A stretch of 15,311 nucleotides of DNA from an uncultured Selenomonadales bacterium (GTDB lineage Bacteria; Bacillota; Negativicutes; Selenomonadales; Selenomonadaceae). Made by a program: the position numbers and the translations under genes. Where the stretch lies: positions 1 through 15,311 of the forward strand of contig CAMVAG010000022.1 in the NCBI GenBank assembly GCA_947165405.1, read 5' to 3'. Under the pieces are notes generated by a model that had not been told where the DNA came from, did not search any database, and saw nothing but the letters and a program-made list of their open reading frames with translations. Of this stretch, positions 1 through 7,538 are shown piece after piece (position 1 is the stretch's first letter; every line of letters begins with the position of its first letter).

Positions 1-59
1 AAGCGGGTATCACCAACGAAATCAACGAAATTGTCGGCGGTGCCAACGCGCTTGAATAA
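1..59 (+). CDS. atpG: ATP synthase F1 gamma subunit, C-terminal end (partial)
   Basis: The reading frame that enters the window ends in TAA at 57-59 and encodes AGITNEINEIVGGANALE. This matches the conserved C-terminal helix of the F1 gamma subunit, which typically reads like (A/S)ITKEI-EIV-GANAL. Gamma is the rotating central stalk that couples Fo rotation to catalysis in the alpha3-beta3 ring. Its position directly before atpD is the standard atpA-G-D-C order. Only 18 codons are visible, so the call rests on this motif plus context. Confidence 0.85.
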   Translation, partial: AGITNEINEIVGGANALE

Positions 60-74
60 AGGAGTGAAAAAAAT

Positions 75-1484
75 TTGGCGAAAGGAAAAGTTGTTCAAGT
101 TATCGGCGCGGTCGTTGACATCGAATTTCCCGTCGGCGAACTGCCCGAAATTTTGAACGCGATAAATATAAAAGGCAAGTCGGGTAACGTTGAGATTGAC
201 CTCGTCGCTGAAGTCATGCAGCACCTCGGCGACGGCGTCACCCGTTGCATTGCCATGAGTTCGACGGACGGACTTGTTCGCGGCATGGAGGCGGAAGATA
301 CCGGCGCACCTATCACAGTGCCCGTCGGCGAAGAATGCTTGGGGCGCGTCTTCAACGTTCTCGGTCAAACCGTCGACAACAATCCCAAACCCGTCAACAA
401 CAAACATTGGCTCCCGATTCACCGCAAAGCTCCCAGCTTCGAGGAACAAGAAACCTCGACGCAAATTCTTGAGACGGGTATTAAAGTCGTCGACTTGATT
501 GCTCCCTACTCTCGCGGCGGCAAAATCGGTCTGTTCGGAGGCGCGGGCGTCGGCAAAACCGTTTTGATTATGGAATTGATTCACAACATCGCAACGGAAC
601 ACGGCGGCTACTCTGTCTTTTCGGGCGTCGGCGAACGCACCCGCGAAGGCAACGACCTCTGGACGGAAATGACCGAATCGGGCGTTATCGACAAAACCGC
701 GCTCGTCTACGGACAGATGAACGAACCGCCCGGTGCTCGTATGCGCGTCGGCTTAACCGGCTTGACTATGGCGGAATATTTCCGTGACGAACAGGGCAAA
801 GACGTTCTGCTTTTTATCGATAATATTTTCCGTTTCATTCAGGCAGGCTCGGAAGTCTCGGCTCTGCTCGGTCGTATGCCCTCCGCCGTCGGTTATCAGC
901 CCACTTTGACGACTGACGTCGGTGCCTTGCAGGAAAGAATCACTTCGACGAAAAAAGGCTCGATAACTTCCGTGCAAGCAGTTTACGTTCCCGCAGACGA
1001 CTTGACTGACCCGGCTCCTGCCGCGACATTCACGCACTTGGATGCTACAACCGTTTTGAGCCGTCAAATCGCGGAGCTTGGAATTTATCCCGCCGTCGAT
1101 CCGCTCGACTCGACAAGCCGTATCCTCGACCCGAACGTTATCGGGCGCGAACATTACGAAGTTGCTCGCGGCGTGCAGGCGGTTTTGCAGAAGTATAAAG
1201 AGTTGCAGGACATTATCGCGATTCTCGGCATGGAAGAACTTTCCGACCAAGACAAGTTGACGGTCAGCCGCGCAAGAAAGATTCAACGTTTCTTGTCGCA
1301 GCCGTTCGCCGTCGCCGAAGCATTCACGGGTTCGCCCGGCAAATACGTTGCTCTTAAAGACACGATTCGCGGTTTCAAAGAAATTCTTTCCGGCAAATAC
1401 GACGACTTGCCCGAAGCGGCATTCTACATGGTCGGCGGCATTGAGGAGGCCGTTCAAAAGGCTCAAAAACTCAAGGAGGCGTAA
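75..1484 (+). CDS. atpD: ATP synthase F1 beta subunit
   Basis: Catalytic beta subunit of F1Fo ATP synthase (EC 7.1.2.2), cytoplasmic face of the inner membrane. The 469-residue length is normal for the family. Visible motifs are the Walker A P-loop GGAGVGKT at residues 155-162, GERTREGND at 186-194 containing the catalytic glutamate, the Walker B-like VLLFIDN at 244-250, and the conserved YVPADDLTDPAPA near 304-316. The start is a TTG at 75, ten bases after GGAG at 61-64; a GTG at 64 is out of frame and no ATG fits. The gene follows atpG by 15 bases and is followed by atpC after 3 bases, so it is co-transcribed. The sequence does not tell whether the enzyme uses protons or sodium, since that is set by the c and a subunits, which lie outside the window. 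Confidence 0.98.
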   Translation: MAKGKVVQVIGAVVDIEFPVGELPEILNAINIKGKSGNVEIDLVAEVMQHLGDGVTRCIAMSSTDGLVRGMEAEDTGAPITVPVGEECLGRVFNVLGQTVDNNPKPVNNKHWLPIHRKAPSFEEQETSTQILETGIKVVDLIAPYSRGGKIGLFGGAGVGKTVLIMELIHNIATEHGGYSVFSGVGERTREGNDLWTEMTESGVIDKTALVYGQMNEPPGARMRVGLTGLTMAEYFRDEQGKDVLLFIDNIFRFIQAGSEVSALLGRMPSAVGYQPTLTTDVGALQERITSTKKGSITSVQAVYVPADDLTDPAPAATFTHLDATTVLSRQIAELGIYPAVDPLDSTSRILDPNVIGREHYEVARGVQAVLQKYKELQDIIAILGMEELSDQDKLTVSRARKIQRFLSQPFAVAEAFTGSPGKYVALKDTIRGFKEILSGKYDDLPEAAFYMVGGIEEAVQKAQKLKEA

Positions 1485-1487
1485 GCT

Positions 1488-1901
1488 ATGGCCACAATCC
1501 TGCTTGAGGTTGCCACGCCCGACAAAGGCAACGTTTACGACAAAGATATTAACATGCTGATTGTCCGTTCGATTTGCGGAGAGCTTGGCATTTTGCCGAA
1601 GCACGCCAATCTTTTGACCGAACTTATCCCGCACGCAATGAGGATTAAAGAAGCAAGCGGCGAAACAAAACTTTTCGTCAGCGGCGGCTTTATGGAAGTC
1701 ACGCCCGAAAAAATTACAATCCTCGCGGACGCGGCAGAGGCTCCCGACGACATCGACGTTGAACGGGCAAGGGCGGCTTACAATCGTGCAAGCGAACGCC
1801 TCGCCAAGAAAGACCCCGAAATCGACATCGACAGAGCGGAGGCGGCTCTTGCCAGAGCAAAGGCTCGACTTCTCGTTAAAGGCGTCGTTCACATGGGCTG
1901 A
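1488..1901 (+). CDS. atpC: ATP synthase F1 epsilon subunit
   Basis: Epsilon subunit of the F1 central stalk; it links gamma to the c-ring and can inhibit ATP hydrolysis. The 137-residue protein has the N-terminal beta-sandwich (about residues 1-85, with GELGILPKHANLL at 31-43 and LFVSGGFMEV at 62-71) and an alanine/arginine-rich helical C-terminal domain (about 90-130), which is the full-length two-domain form. The ATG at 1488 has a strong AAGGAGG at 1473-1479, inside the end of atpD. It is the last gene of the ATP synthase operon, as usual, and a terminator follows within 25 bases. Confidence 0.96.
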   Translation: MATILLEVATPDKGNVYDKDINMLIVRSICGELGILPKHANLLTELIPHAMRIKEASGETKLFVSGGFMEVTPEKITILADAAEAPDDIDVERARAAYNRASERLAKKDPEIDIDRAEAALARAKARLLVKGVVHMG

Positions 1902-1923
1902 AAAATTTTGCAAAAAAAAAATT

Positions 1924-1952
1924 TCCCGTCGAAAAGCTCGGCGGGATTTTTT
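1924..1952 (+). terminator. Rho-independent terminator of the ATP synthase operon
   Basis: An 8-bp stem (TCCCGTCG at 1924-1931 with CGGCGGGA at 1939-1946, one G-T pair) encloses a 7-base loop and is followed by six Ts at 1947-1952. It lies 23 bases after atpC. It sits directly before the Shine-Dalgarno site of the next gene, so that gene can only be reached by read-through unless it has a promoter I cannot see. Confidence 0.85.
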
Positions 1953-1967
1953 CAAGAAGGTTTTTTT

Positions 1968-2736
1968 ATGGAAAACAAACAGGCTCACGCGGGCAATGAA
2001 CTTTACGACGAAAATTTTTACCGTATTAACATAGAGAATTCTCACAAACGAGCTTCTGTAATTTTTCCCGTCGTTACCAAGTACATTCATCCGCGCAGCG
2101 TTATCGATGTCGGTTGCGGCGTCGGCGGATGGCTTGAGTACTTACAAAAAACTTCAAAAAGGGGGGGTTAAAGTTTACGGCATTGACGGCGATTACGTCG
2201 ACAGAAAATGGCTCCGCATTGACGAAAAATTTTTTCACCCCGCAAATTTGGAAGAGCGCATAAATATTGACAGCCGCTTCGATTTGGCAATGACGATTGA
2301 AGTCGCCGAACACTTGACGCTCGCCCGCGCAGATTCTTTCGTCGAGGATTTAACAAAGTTGAGTGATGTGATTTTGTTCAGCGCGGCGATTCCTGCTCAA
2401 GGCGGCACCAATCACGTCAACGAGCAATGGCAATCCTATTGGGCGGAAAAATTTTTGCGGCTCGGTTACGTCGGCATTGATTGCATTCGCCCGGCGGTTT
2501 GGTACGATAAAAGAGTTGATACTTGCCGAAAACAAAATCCTTTAATTTATGCCAAAAGCTCGGAGCTTTATCGTTATCCCGAACTGCAGGATTTTTATTT
2601 AAAGCACCGCGACGCGACGATTTTCGATGTCGTTCACCCCGAAATGTGGATTGGCAGGCTCTCGAATTTTCAAAACGCATATACTCAATTGCGCAATGCC
2701 TATGAAGTCCTCAGGCAGCGTGTCGATAAAATTTGA
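1968..2736 (+). pseudogene. Class I SAM-dependent methyltransferase, split by a one-base frameshift
   Basis: The 5' part starts at ATG 1968, with AGAAGG at 1955-1960, and encodes the SAM-binding motif I VIDVGCGVGG at residues 45-54. That frame stops at 2169-2171. The 3' part continues in the +1 frame: YGIDGDYVD (motif II, acidic residue at the end of strand 2), FDLAMTIEVAEHL (motif IV region), and a C-terminal tail to TGA 2734-2736. The two halves join into one typical methyltransferase if one base is removed. Dropping one A from the A6 run at 2146-2151 gives LQKLQKGGVKVYGID; dropping one G from the G7 run at 2161-2167 gives a similar join. The full span is 769 bases, three times 256 plus one. 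The substrate is unknown. Loss of function, a sequencing or assembly error in a homopolymer, or rescue by slippage are all possible. A long C-terminal section beyond the SAM fold suggests a small-molecule or surface-glycan substrate, but this is weak inference. Confidence 0.8.
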
Positions 2737-2762
2737 ATACTTGAATACATTGCCGAAAACCT

Positions 2763-2790
2763 TTGCTAAAATGTTGCGAATTGTTATAAT
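2763..2790 (+). promoter_or_regulatory. Sigma-A-type promoter for the aminotransferase gene
   Basis: A perfect TATAAT at 2785-2790 lies 16 bases after TTGCTA at 2763-2768 (4 of 6 matches to TTGACA). Transcription would start near 2797, about 32 bases before the ATG at 2829. The site lies in the 92-base gap after the broken methyltransferase, so the aminotransferase appears to be transcribed on its own. Confidence 0.7.
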
Positions 2791-2828
2791 AAGCGGCGTC
2801 AATTTCAAAATCAAAGGAGACTGTTTAA

Positions 2829-4061
2829 ATGTCAATGACCATGACGGCAACACACGCAGCAGGCAGGAAGTTGAAAGATGCAATCTTCGAGGCGGGGCAG
2901 GCTTGCCAAGCGGCGATAAAAATTCACGGCGCAGAGGCGGTAACCAACGCGACAATCGGAGTAATGCTCAACGAGGAAGGAAAGCTTGCGACACTTCCGA
3001 CCGTCGAAAAAGTTTTCCGTGAGATGGATTTTTCGGAGCTGGTTTCCTACGCGCCGATTTCAGGATTGCCCGCTTACCTCGACGCGGTTATCGATATGAC
3101 TTTCGCCGACAGCAAGCCCGAAGGATTTATCGCGGCGGCAGCTACTTCCGGCGGCACGGGTGCAGTTCATCACGCCGTTGCAAACTACGCCGAACGAGGC
3201 GACACCGTTTTGACGAGCGATTGGCGTTGGGGAAATTACGACATCATTTGCAACGAGACAGGCAAGCGGCTTGAGACTTTCAAACTTTTTGACGACGCGT
3301 TGAATTTTAATCTGAATGACTTCGCCGTTAAAGTCGACGCGCTCTTGAAGAAACAAAAATCTTTGCTCGTGATTCTCAACACGCCCGCGCACAATCCGAC
3401 AGGCTACGCGCTCACCTCCGCAGAATGGGATAAAGTCCTCGCCGTTTTGAAGGCGCAAGTCGATGCCGGCAAAAAAATTTCTTTGCTCGTTGACATTGCC
3501 TATATCGATTTCGCCGGCGAAAAAAATTCCACGCGAGCTTTCATGAAAAAATTTTCCGACTTGCCCGAAAATCTTTTCGTGATGATTTCCTTCAGCATGT
3601 CGAAAAGTTTTACTTTCTACGGTCAGCGGACGGGCGCGCTTATCGGCATTTCCTCGAACGAAAAAATTATCGACGAGTTCAAAGACGTTTGCAAATATTC
3701 CAACCGCGCTGTTTGGTCGAATATAAATCGCGGGGCTCAAGCTTTGCTCGTCAAGCTCAATTCCGATAAAGATCTTCAAGCGGTTTACGAGGCGGAGCGC
3801 AACGAACTTTATCAAACGGTCAAACGCCGCGCAGATGTTTTCGTCGAAGAGGCAAAATCTTGCGGCTTGAGGATTGTTCCTTACAAGGGCGGATTCTTTA
3901 TCGCGGTGCCCGCCGAAAATCCCGCTGCCGTCTGCCAAAAACTTCGCGACGATTTAATTTTTGCCGTCCCGTTGAAGTTGGGAATTCGAGTTGCGGCTTG
4001 TTCAATCTCTTTCGAAAAAATGCACGGCGTTGCAGAAAAAATTCTTCGCGCCATGAAATAA
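2829..4061 (+). CDS. PLP-dependent class I aminotransferase (aspartate/aromatic type)
   Basis: Fold-type I pyridoxal-phosphate aminotransferase, cytoplasmic, 410 residues. Visible features are SGGTG near 107-111 (phosphate-binding loop), W132/W134 in SDWRWGNY, HNPTG at 188-192 (the Asn that contacts PLP), DIAYIDFA at 222-229 (Asp to the pyridine nitrogen, Tyr to PLP O3'), and SMSKSFTFYGQR at 256-267 with the Schiff-base lysine K259. The SxSKxFxxYxxR spacing and the short WSNINRGAQ segment resemble the AspC/TyrB branch more than AspB-type enzymes. Likely donors are aspartate, glutamate or aromatic amino acids, but the exact substrate cannot be read. AAAGGAG at 2813-2819 is 9 bases before ATG 2829; an in-frame ATG at 2835 is a weaker alternative. 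The gene has its own promoter and terminator, so it is probably monocistronic. Confidence 0.88.
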   Translation: MSMTMTATHAAGRKLKDAIFEAGQACQAAIKIHGAEAVTNATIGVMLNEEGKLATLPTVEKVFREMDFSELVSYAPISGLPAYLDAVIDMTFADSKPEGFIAAAATSGGTGAVHHAVANYAERGDTVLTSDWRWGNYDIICNETGKRLETFKLFDDALNFNLNDFAVKVDALLKKQKSLLVILNTPAHNPTGYALTSAEWDKVLAVLKAQVDAGKKISLLVDIAYIDFAGEKNSTRAFMKKFSDLPENLFVMISFSMSKSFTFYGQRTGALIGISSNEKIIDEFKDVCKYSNRAVWSNINRGAQALLVKLNSDKDLQAVYEAERNELYQTVKRRADVFVEEAKSCGLRIVPYKGGFFIAVPAENPAAVCQKLRDDLIFAVPLKLGIRVAACSISFEKMHGVAEKILRAMK

Positions 4062-4114
4062 ACCGACTGTCAGCTGTTAAGAATAAATTTTACATAAGCA
4101 AATTTTTTATCGTC

Positions 4115-4149
4115 AAAAAAGACCCGCGTGAGCAGCACGGGTCTTTTTT
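4115..4149. terminator. Bidirectional terminator between convergent genes
   Basis: A 12-bp perfect stem pairs AAAAAAGACCCG (4115-4126) with CGGGTCTTTTTT (4138-4149), with an 11-base apical region that can add one more pair. A tract of six As on one side and six Ts on the other makes it work in both directions. It can end transcription of the aminotransferase (+) and of cdaA-cdaR (-). Confidence 0.9.
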
Positions 4150-4268
4150 CAAGCGTATGTGTATTATATTTTAGGAGAGCTTTAACGAAAGCTTGAACGC
4201 AGTATAGCACTTATGATAACAATTATCAAGTGCTTTCGAAAAATTTTTTTGAGAAATTTTTTCACGGG
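4150..4268. other. Convergent intergenic gap with a Fur-box-like palindrome (4214-4228)
   Basis: No gene is visible here. At 4214-4228 the sequence TGATAACAATTATCA matches the 7-1-7 Fur consensus TGATAAT-N-ATTATCA in 13 of 14 defined positions. It lies inside a longer imperfect hairpin, 4207-4233, with GCACTT and AAGTGC arms and a 2-base bulge. A second small hairpin, AGCTTT-aacg-AAAGCT, lies at about 4178-4193. The gap lies between two 3' ends, an unexpected place for a repressor operator. The palindrome may be a real iron-regulator site left from a lost gene, may serve an unseen short RNA, or may be a chance hairpin. Confidence 0.4.
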
Positions 4269-5216
4269 TTAATTGTTTGTTCGTTCCGTGACGACAGCTT
4301 TGCGGACAATCTCTGCCGAGACCGTGACCATATCATTTTTAACCGAGACGCCTTCGGGAACAATCACTTGCAAGGTGCTCTTGAAAGTTCGCTGTCCCGT
4401 TTGAACAGTGAAAGGCACCGTCTTTAACGTGACGATTGAATTTACTGCCGACTCCGTGCCGACGATTTCCATTTGCGCGGGCTCGACGGTTACTTTTGTG
4501 AGTTCCCAGCCGTCCGCGACGGAAAGTTCGGGGATAATCGGGACAATGCGTTTCTTGAGACCGCTCTCAATGTCGACGGAAACAGTTATGACGCTCGGCA
4601 CAACCCGCACACGCGGAACGATATTATTTTTGTCGTCGACGGCATTCATCGGGATTTGCGTTTCGAAGCTCGACGTGTTGCTCGACAAATTCACCGTGCC
4701 GTAAACTTTAACGACCTTCTCGACAAAACTTTTCGGGCCGACGACCGTCACCGTATCCATTGATTTTTCGATTGTGTTTACTATCGCGTCTTGAGCAACT
4801 GCGCCCGCCGTTATCAAGTCAAGCGGCATTTGCCGTTCAATCAGCGGGTCAAGTTTTATGTTAATGACAGCCGGTAAAGTTTCTATCAATTCAAAGCCTT
4901 GAGGCATGACGACTTGCGGCGTGATTTGATATTCGCCCTCGCTCAAGTTTTCCAAGTTTGCGTAGACGCGGAAGGCATTGGCGTCGTACTTTGCGAAATT
5001 TGAGCGCGGCGCACGCGTCTCTATCTGCACCGTTTTATCTTCGTAAAGGGCAATGAATTCATACGGCGCATTTGAAATTGTGAGCGGCACGTTGTAAACT
5101 CCCTCGATTTCCGGGTCTTGGTCTGCCATGACGAAAACCCACATGAAGAACGCCGCAACGAGCGCGATTAATTTTTTCAACAGATTGCGTCGAAAAATAT
5201 CCAATATCTGCGTCAT
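4269..5216 (-). CDS. cdaR: CdaR, YbbR-domain regulator of the c-di-AMP synthase
   Basis: Membrane-anchored regulator that binds CdaA and modulates c-di-AMP synthesis. With the start I chose, the protein has 315 residues: a short basic N-terminus (RRNLLKK), one membrane helix at about 16-31 (LIALVAAFFMWVFVMA), then about three YbbR repeats (about 41-122, 129-216 and 222-305) outside the cytoplasm. Bacillus CdaR has four, so this is a shorter form. The start is the ATG at 5216-5214, which overlaps the cdaA stop as ATGA and has GGAGGG 8 bases upstream. The ATG at 5231 would place the Shine-Dalgarno sequence inside the coding region, so it is rejected. In many Firmicutes glmM follows cdaR; here the operon ends at a terminator instead. 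Confidence 0.92.
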   Translation of the reverse strand: MTQILDIFRRNLLKKLIALVAAFFMWVFVMADQDPEIEGVYNVPLTISNAPYEFIALYEDKTVQIETRAPRSNFAKYDANAFRVYANLENLSEGEYQITPQVVMPQGFELIETLPAVINIKLDPLIERQMPLDLITAGAVAQDAIVNTIEKSMDTVTVVGPKSFVEKVVKVYGTVNLSSNTSSFETQIPMNAVDDKNNIVPRVRVVPSVITVSVDIESGLKKRIVPIIPELSVADGWELTKVTVEPAQMEIVGTESAVNSIVTLKTVPFTVQTGQRTFKSTLQVIVPEGVSVKNDMVTVSAEIVRKAVVTERTNN

Positions 5217-6058
5217 TTGCCGTCCCTCCATTTTGAGAAGAGCTTGCCGAAAAATTTATCTTCCTTCCTGACAAAAGCGGGACGAATTTTTGCCGCCAAA
5301 GTTTTTTCGTCGAAGCGTCGCATTAAATGCCCGCCTTCCGCAACGGAAATTGTTCCGGTCTCTTCGCTGACGACGACAATCAACGCGTCGCATTGTTCGG
5401 AAAGCCCGATAGCCGCCCGGTGCCTTGTGCCGAGTTCCGTTGAAAGTTCGTGATTCTCTGTGAGCGGAAGGACACACGCCGCCGAGATTAATCGATTGCC
5501 GCGAATAATCGCCGCGCCGTCATGCAGGGGCGTGTTCACGATGAAGACGTTCAATAAAAATTCCGAAGAGATAATTCCGTCTATATGAATTCCCGTGACG
5601 CTGATGTCGTTCAATTTCATTTCGCGTTCGATGACCATGAGTGCGCCCGTCTTTGTTTGCGAAAGTTTCTTTGCCGTCTTGACGATTTCGTCGACGACCG
5701 ATTCCGCCTCTTTCGTATCGAGAAGAGAAGTTCCTTGCGTTAAAAATTGTCCTTGCCCCAAATGTTCGAGGGCGCGGCGCAATTCCGGTTGAAACAAAAT
5801 CGGAAGCGCGATTAACAACCATTCGGAACTCTTTTGCAAAATCCAAGTCATGACGTGCAGATTGAGCCAGCCGCAAATTATTGTTAAAGAAATGATAACC
5901 ATCAGCCCTTTGACGAGGGTAATGGCGCGGGTGTCTTGAATCATTTGATAAAATTTGTAAAGGATTGCCGCGACGATTAAGATGTCGAAGATGTCCAGCG
6001 GTGCTATCGTCGAGACGAGGTCACGGATTTTTGCGGGTAATTCAAAGTCTATCGGCAC
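5213..6058 (-). CDS. cdaA: CdaA, membrane diadenylate cyclase
   Basis: Makes cyclic di-AMP from two ATP (EC 2.7.7.85); the messenger controls potassium and osmolyte uptake and cell-wall balance. Counted from the longest open frame (GTG at 6067), three membrane helices span about 26-41, 48-66 and 70-92, and the DAC domain follows with the catalytic DGA motif in PLHDGAAII (183-185) and RHR in GTRHRAAIGLSE (215-217). Both catalytic motifs are intact. The start is uncertain: AAGGAG (minus strand, 6074-6069) is 1 base from GTG 6067, 4 from TTG 6064 and 10 from GTG 6058. Ten matches the spacing of atpD and rpoB in this window, so I use 6058, giving 281 residues. The gene overlaps cdaR by 4 bases and is translationally coupled to it. 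Confidence 0.95.
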   Translation of the reverse strand: MPIDFELPAKIRDLVSTIAPLDIFDILIVAAILYKFYQMIQDTRAITLVKGLMVIISLTIICGWLNLHVMTWILQKSSEWLLIALPILFQPELRRALEHLGQGQFLTQGTSLLDTKEAESVVDEIVKTAKKLSQTKTGALMVIEREMKLNDISVTGIHIDGIISSEFLLNVFIVNTPLHDGAAIIRGNRLISAACVLPLTENHELSTELGTRHRAAIGLSEQCDALIVVVSEETGTISVAEGGHLMRRFDEKTLAAKIRPAFVRKEDKFFGKLFSKWRDGK

Positions 6059-6094
6059 AGGCAACACTCTCCTTGAAAAATTTTTGCCTGCAAC

Positions 6095-6123
6095 AATATA
6101 CTACAAAAAATTTTCAGATTCAA
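6095..6123 (-). promoter_or_regulatory. Sigma-A-type promoter of cdaA-cdaR
   Basis: On the minus strand TTGAAT (plus 6118-6123) is followed by a 17-base spacer and TATATT (plus 6095-6100). Transcription would start near plus 6088, leaving a short leader of about 30 bases before cdaA. Confidence 0.75.
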
Positions 6124-6130
6124 TCCTTAA

Positions 6131-6146
6131 CTGTATTTTGATACAG
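6131..6146. promoter_or_regulatory. Inverted repeat upstream of the cdaA promoter, possible operator
   Basis: CTGTAT and ATACAG are perfect 6-base inverted arms separated by TTTG. The repeat lies 8 bases upstream of the -35 box of cdaA, a usual place for an activator site or an upstream operator. No regulator family is identified and an AT-rich background makes chance possible. Confidence 0.3.
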
Positions 6147-6230
6147 CTGCCAAAGAAAAATTGCGTTCTTGTATGAAATTTTTTTGCCGATACGGCGGGA
6201 AGAAATTGGAGCTTGGCAATCACGCCGTGT

Positions 6231-6263
6231 AAAAAAATAGCCGTCGAGTGCAGTCTTGACGGC
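6231..6263 (-). terminator. Rho-independent terminator of msrAB
   Basis: Read on the minus strand, GCCGTC (plus 6263-6258) pairs with GACGGC (plus 6245-6240), with extra A-T and G-C pairs in the 12-base apex, and is followed by TA and seven Ts (plus 6237-6231). It lies 31 bases after the msrAB stop codon. Confidence 0.75.
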
Positions 6264-6293
6264 ATAATTTGCGGCACCAATGAAAAAACTCGT

Positions 6294-7430
6294 TCATGGT
6301 TTAAATAAATCAAGCCAATCGTCGTAGCCTTCTTCAGCCATTTTTTCACGAGGAATAAATCGGAGAGCCGCGCTGTTTATGCAATACCTTATCTTATTTT
6401 TTTCGGAAGGTTCGTCTTTGAAGACGTGCCCCAAATGTGAGCCGCTCGCCTTAGCCCGAACTTCCGTCCTGTCCATGCCGAACGACAAATCTTTGCGTTC
6501 CACGATAAAATTTTTGTCAATCGGTTTTGAAAAGGCAGGCCAGCCGCAATTCGATTCAAATTTATCTTTCGACACAAAGAGCGGTTGCCCGTTCGTCACG
6601 TCAACATAAATGCCCTCGCGAAATTCTTCGTCGTATTCATTTTTGAAAGGAGGTTCCGTCGCGCCGTCTTGAGTCACTGCCCGCTGAAGGTCGCTTAAAT
6701 TTTTCAAAGTATTTTTGTCGGGCTTGCCGTAAACTCTGTCACGCGAAAAATTTTTGTCTTTGATTTCGTGAGCCGCTTTAGCTTTCGCCTGCTCGTCGAT
6801 TACGTTATTCGCCACGTGGCAATAGCCGTTCGGATTTTTAATCAAATACTCTTGATGATTTTCTTCGGCGCGATAAAAATTTTTAATCGGCATGCACTCG
6901 ACGACAATGTCTTTCTTGTGCTTGCTTTGCAACTCCAGCAACGATTCTTTAATCGTCACCTCGTCGGCGGGGTCGCTGAAATAAATTCCCGTGCGATAAT
7001 TAATTCCCACGTCGTTGCCTTGATGATTCACACGCGTCGGGTCAATCGATTGATAATAAATTTTTAAAAGCTTCGGCAAAGAAATAACGCTTTTGTTGTA
7101 AATGACGTGCGCCGATTCCGCGTGCCCCGAACCTTTGCAAACTTGGCGATAGGTGGGATTGCGTGTCGAGCCGTTTGAGTAGCCGACTTCTACGCTCGTG
7201 ACGCCGGACACATTGCGCATCAAAAATTCCGTGCCCCAAAAACATCCGCCCGCCAAATAAATTTCTGCCTCGCCCGGGATTGGATGATTCTTTTGAACGA
7301 TTTCCTCCGGCAAAGGTGCGTTCGACTTTTGCGACGCGGAAATATTTTTCGCAGAAGAAGACACGCAGGCTGCGGTAATCACTGCCGTTAAAATTATTGC
7401 CAAGCTAAGCAAAACTTTCCCCCTTAACAT
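6294..7430 (-). CDS. msrAB: Exported bifunctional methionine sulfoxide reductase MsrA-MsrB, probable lipoprotein
   Basis: Repairs oxidised methionine: MsrA reduces the S form and MsrB the R form of methionine sulfoxide. The 378-residue protein starts with a basic, hydrophobic signal (residues 1-21) ending in ITAAC, a possible lipobox with C22, so the enzyme probably acts outside the cytoplasm. The MsrA domain (about 55-205) has GGCFWG with catalytic C63, HQGNDVGINYRTGIY at 136-150 and a possible resolving C204. The MsrB domain (about 243-360) has NCGWPAFSKP (C295), GSHLGHVF at 330-337 and RYCINSAALRF with catalytic C350. There is no CxxC pair, so MsrB is the zinc-free type. The start is ATG 7430 with GAGAGGGGA about 6-7 bases upstream; an earlier in-frame TTG at 7457 lies inside the preceding hairpin region and lacks a good site. 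It lies downstream of a tRNA gene on the same strand. Confidence 0.95.
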   Translation of the reverse strand: MLRGKVLLSLAIILTAVITAACVSSSAKNISASQKSNAPLPEEIVQKNHPIPGEAEIYLAGGCFWGTEFLMRNVSGVTSVEVGYSNGSTRNPTYRQVCKGSGHAESAHVIYNKSVISLPKLLKIYYQSIDPTRVNHQGNDVGINYRTGIYFSDPADEVTIKESLLELQSKHKKDIVVECMPIKNFYRAEENHQEYLIKNPNGYCHVANNVIDEQAKAKAAHEIKDKNFSRDRVYGKPDKNTLKNLSDLQRAVTQDGATEPPFKNEYDEEFREGIYVDVTNGQPLFVSKDKFESNCGWPAFSKPIDKNFIVERKDLSFGMDRTEVRAKASGSHLGHVFKDEPSEKNKIRYCINSAALRFIPREKMAEEGYDDWLDLFKP

Positions 7431-7450
7431 AAAAATTCCCCTCTCCCCAC

Positions 7451-7483
7451 ATAACAAAAGCCCTTCACATTTGCGAAGAGCTT
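7451..7483 (-). terminator. Terminator or attenuator between tRNA-Arg and msrAB
   Basis: On the minus strand AAGCTCTTCGC (plus 7483-7473) pairs with GTGAAGGGCTT (plus 7468-7458) as an 11-bp stem with two G-T pairs and a 4-base loop, followed by TTGTTAT. It is placed to end the tRNA transcript. I see no separate strong promoter between it and msrAB at 7430, so msrAB may depend on read-through. The plus-strand side also has a run of eight Ts at about 7486-7493. Confidence 0.65.
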
Positions 7484-7538
7484 AATTTTTTTTCATCGCT
7501 ATTCCTGCTCTCTGATTACAATTATCTGTTACGAATTA

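Noticed and set aside
753..2090. 445-codon open frame on the minus strand opposite atpD and atpC
   Set aside because: It is a shadow of strongly conserved plus-strand genes, spans several genes, is rich in Phe/Arg/Asn/Cys low-sense sequence and has no family motif or ribosome site.
2146..2152. A AAA AAC programmed -1 frameshift site in the methyltransferase
   Set aside because: The heptamer is not in the right register for the upstream frame, and the needed shift is +1 (or -2), not -1.
3060..3938. 292-codon open frame on the minus strand opposite the aminotransferase
   Set aside because: Mirror of a gene with a certain PLP-enzyme motif set; the opposite frame is open only because of codon bias.
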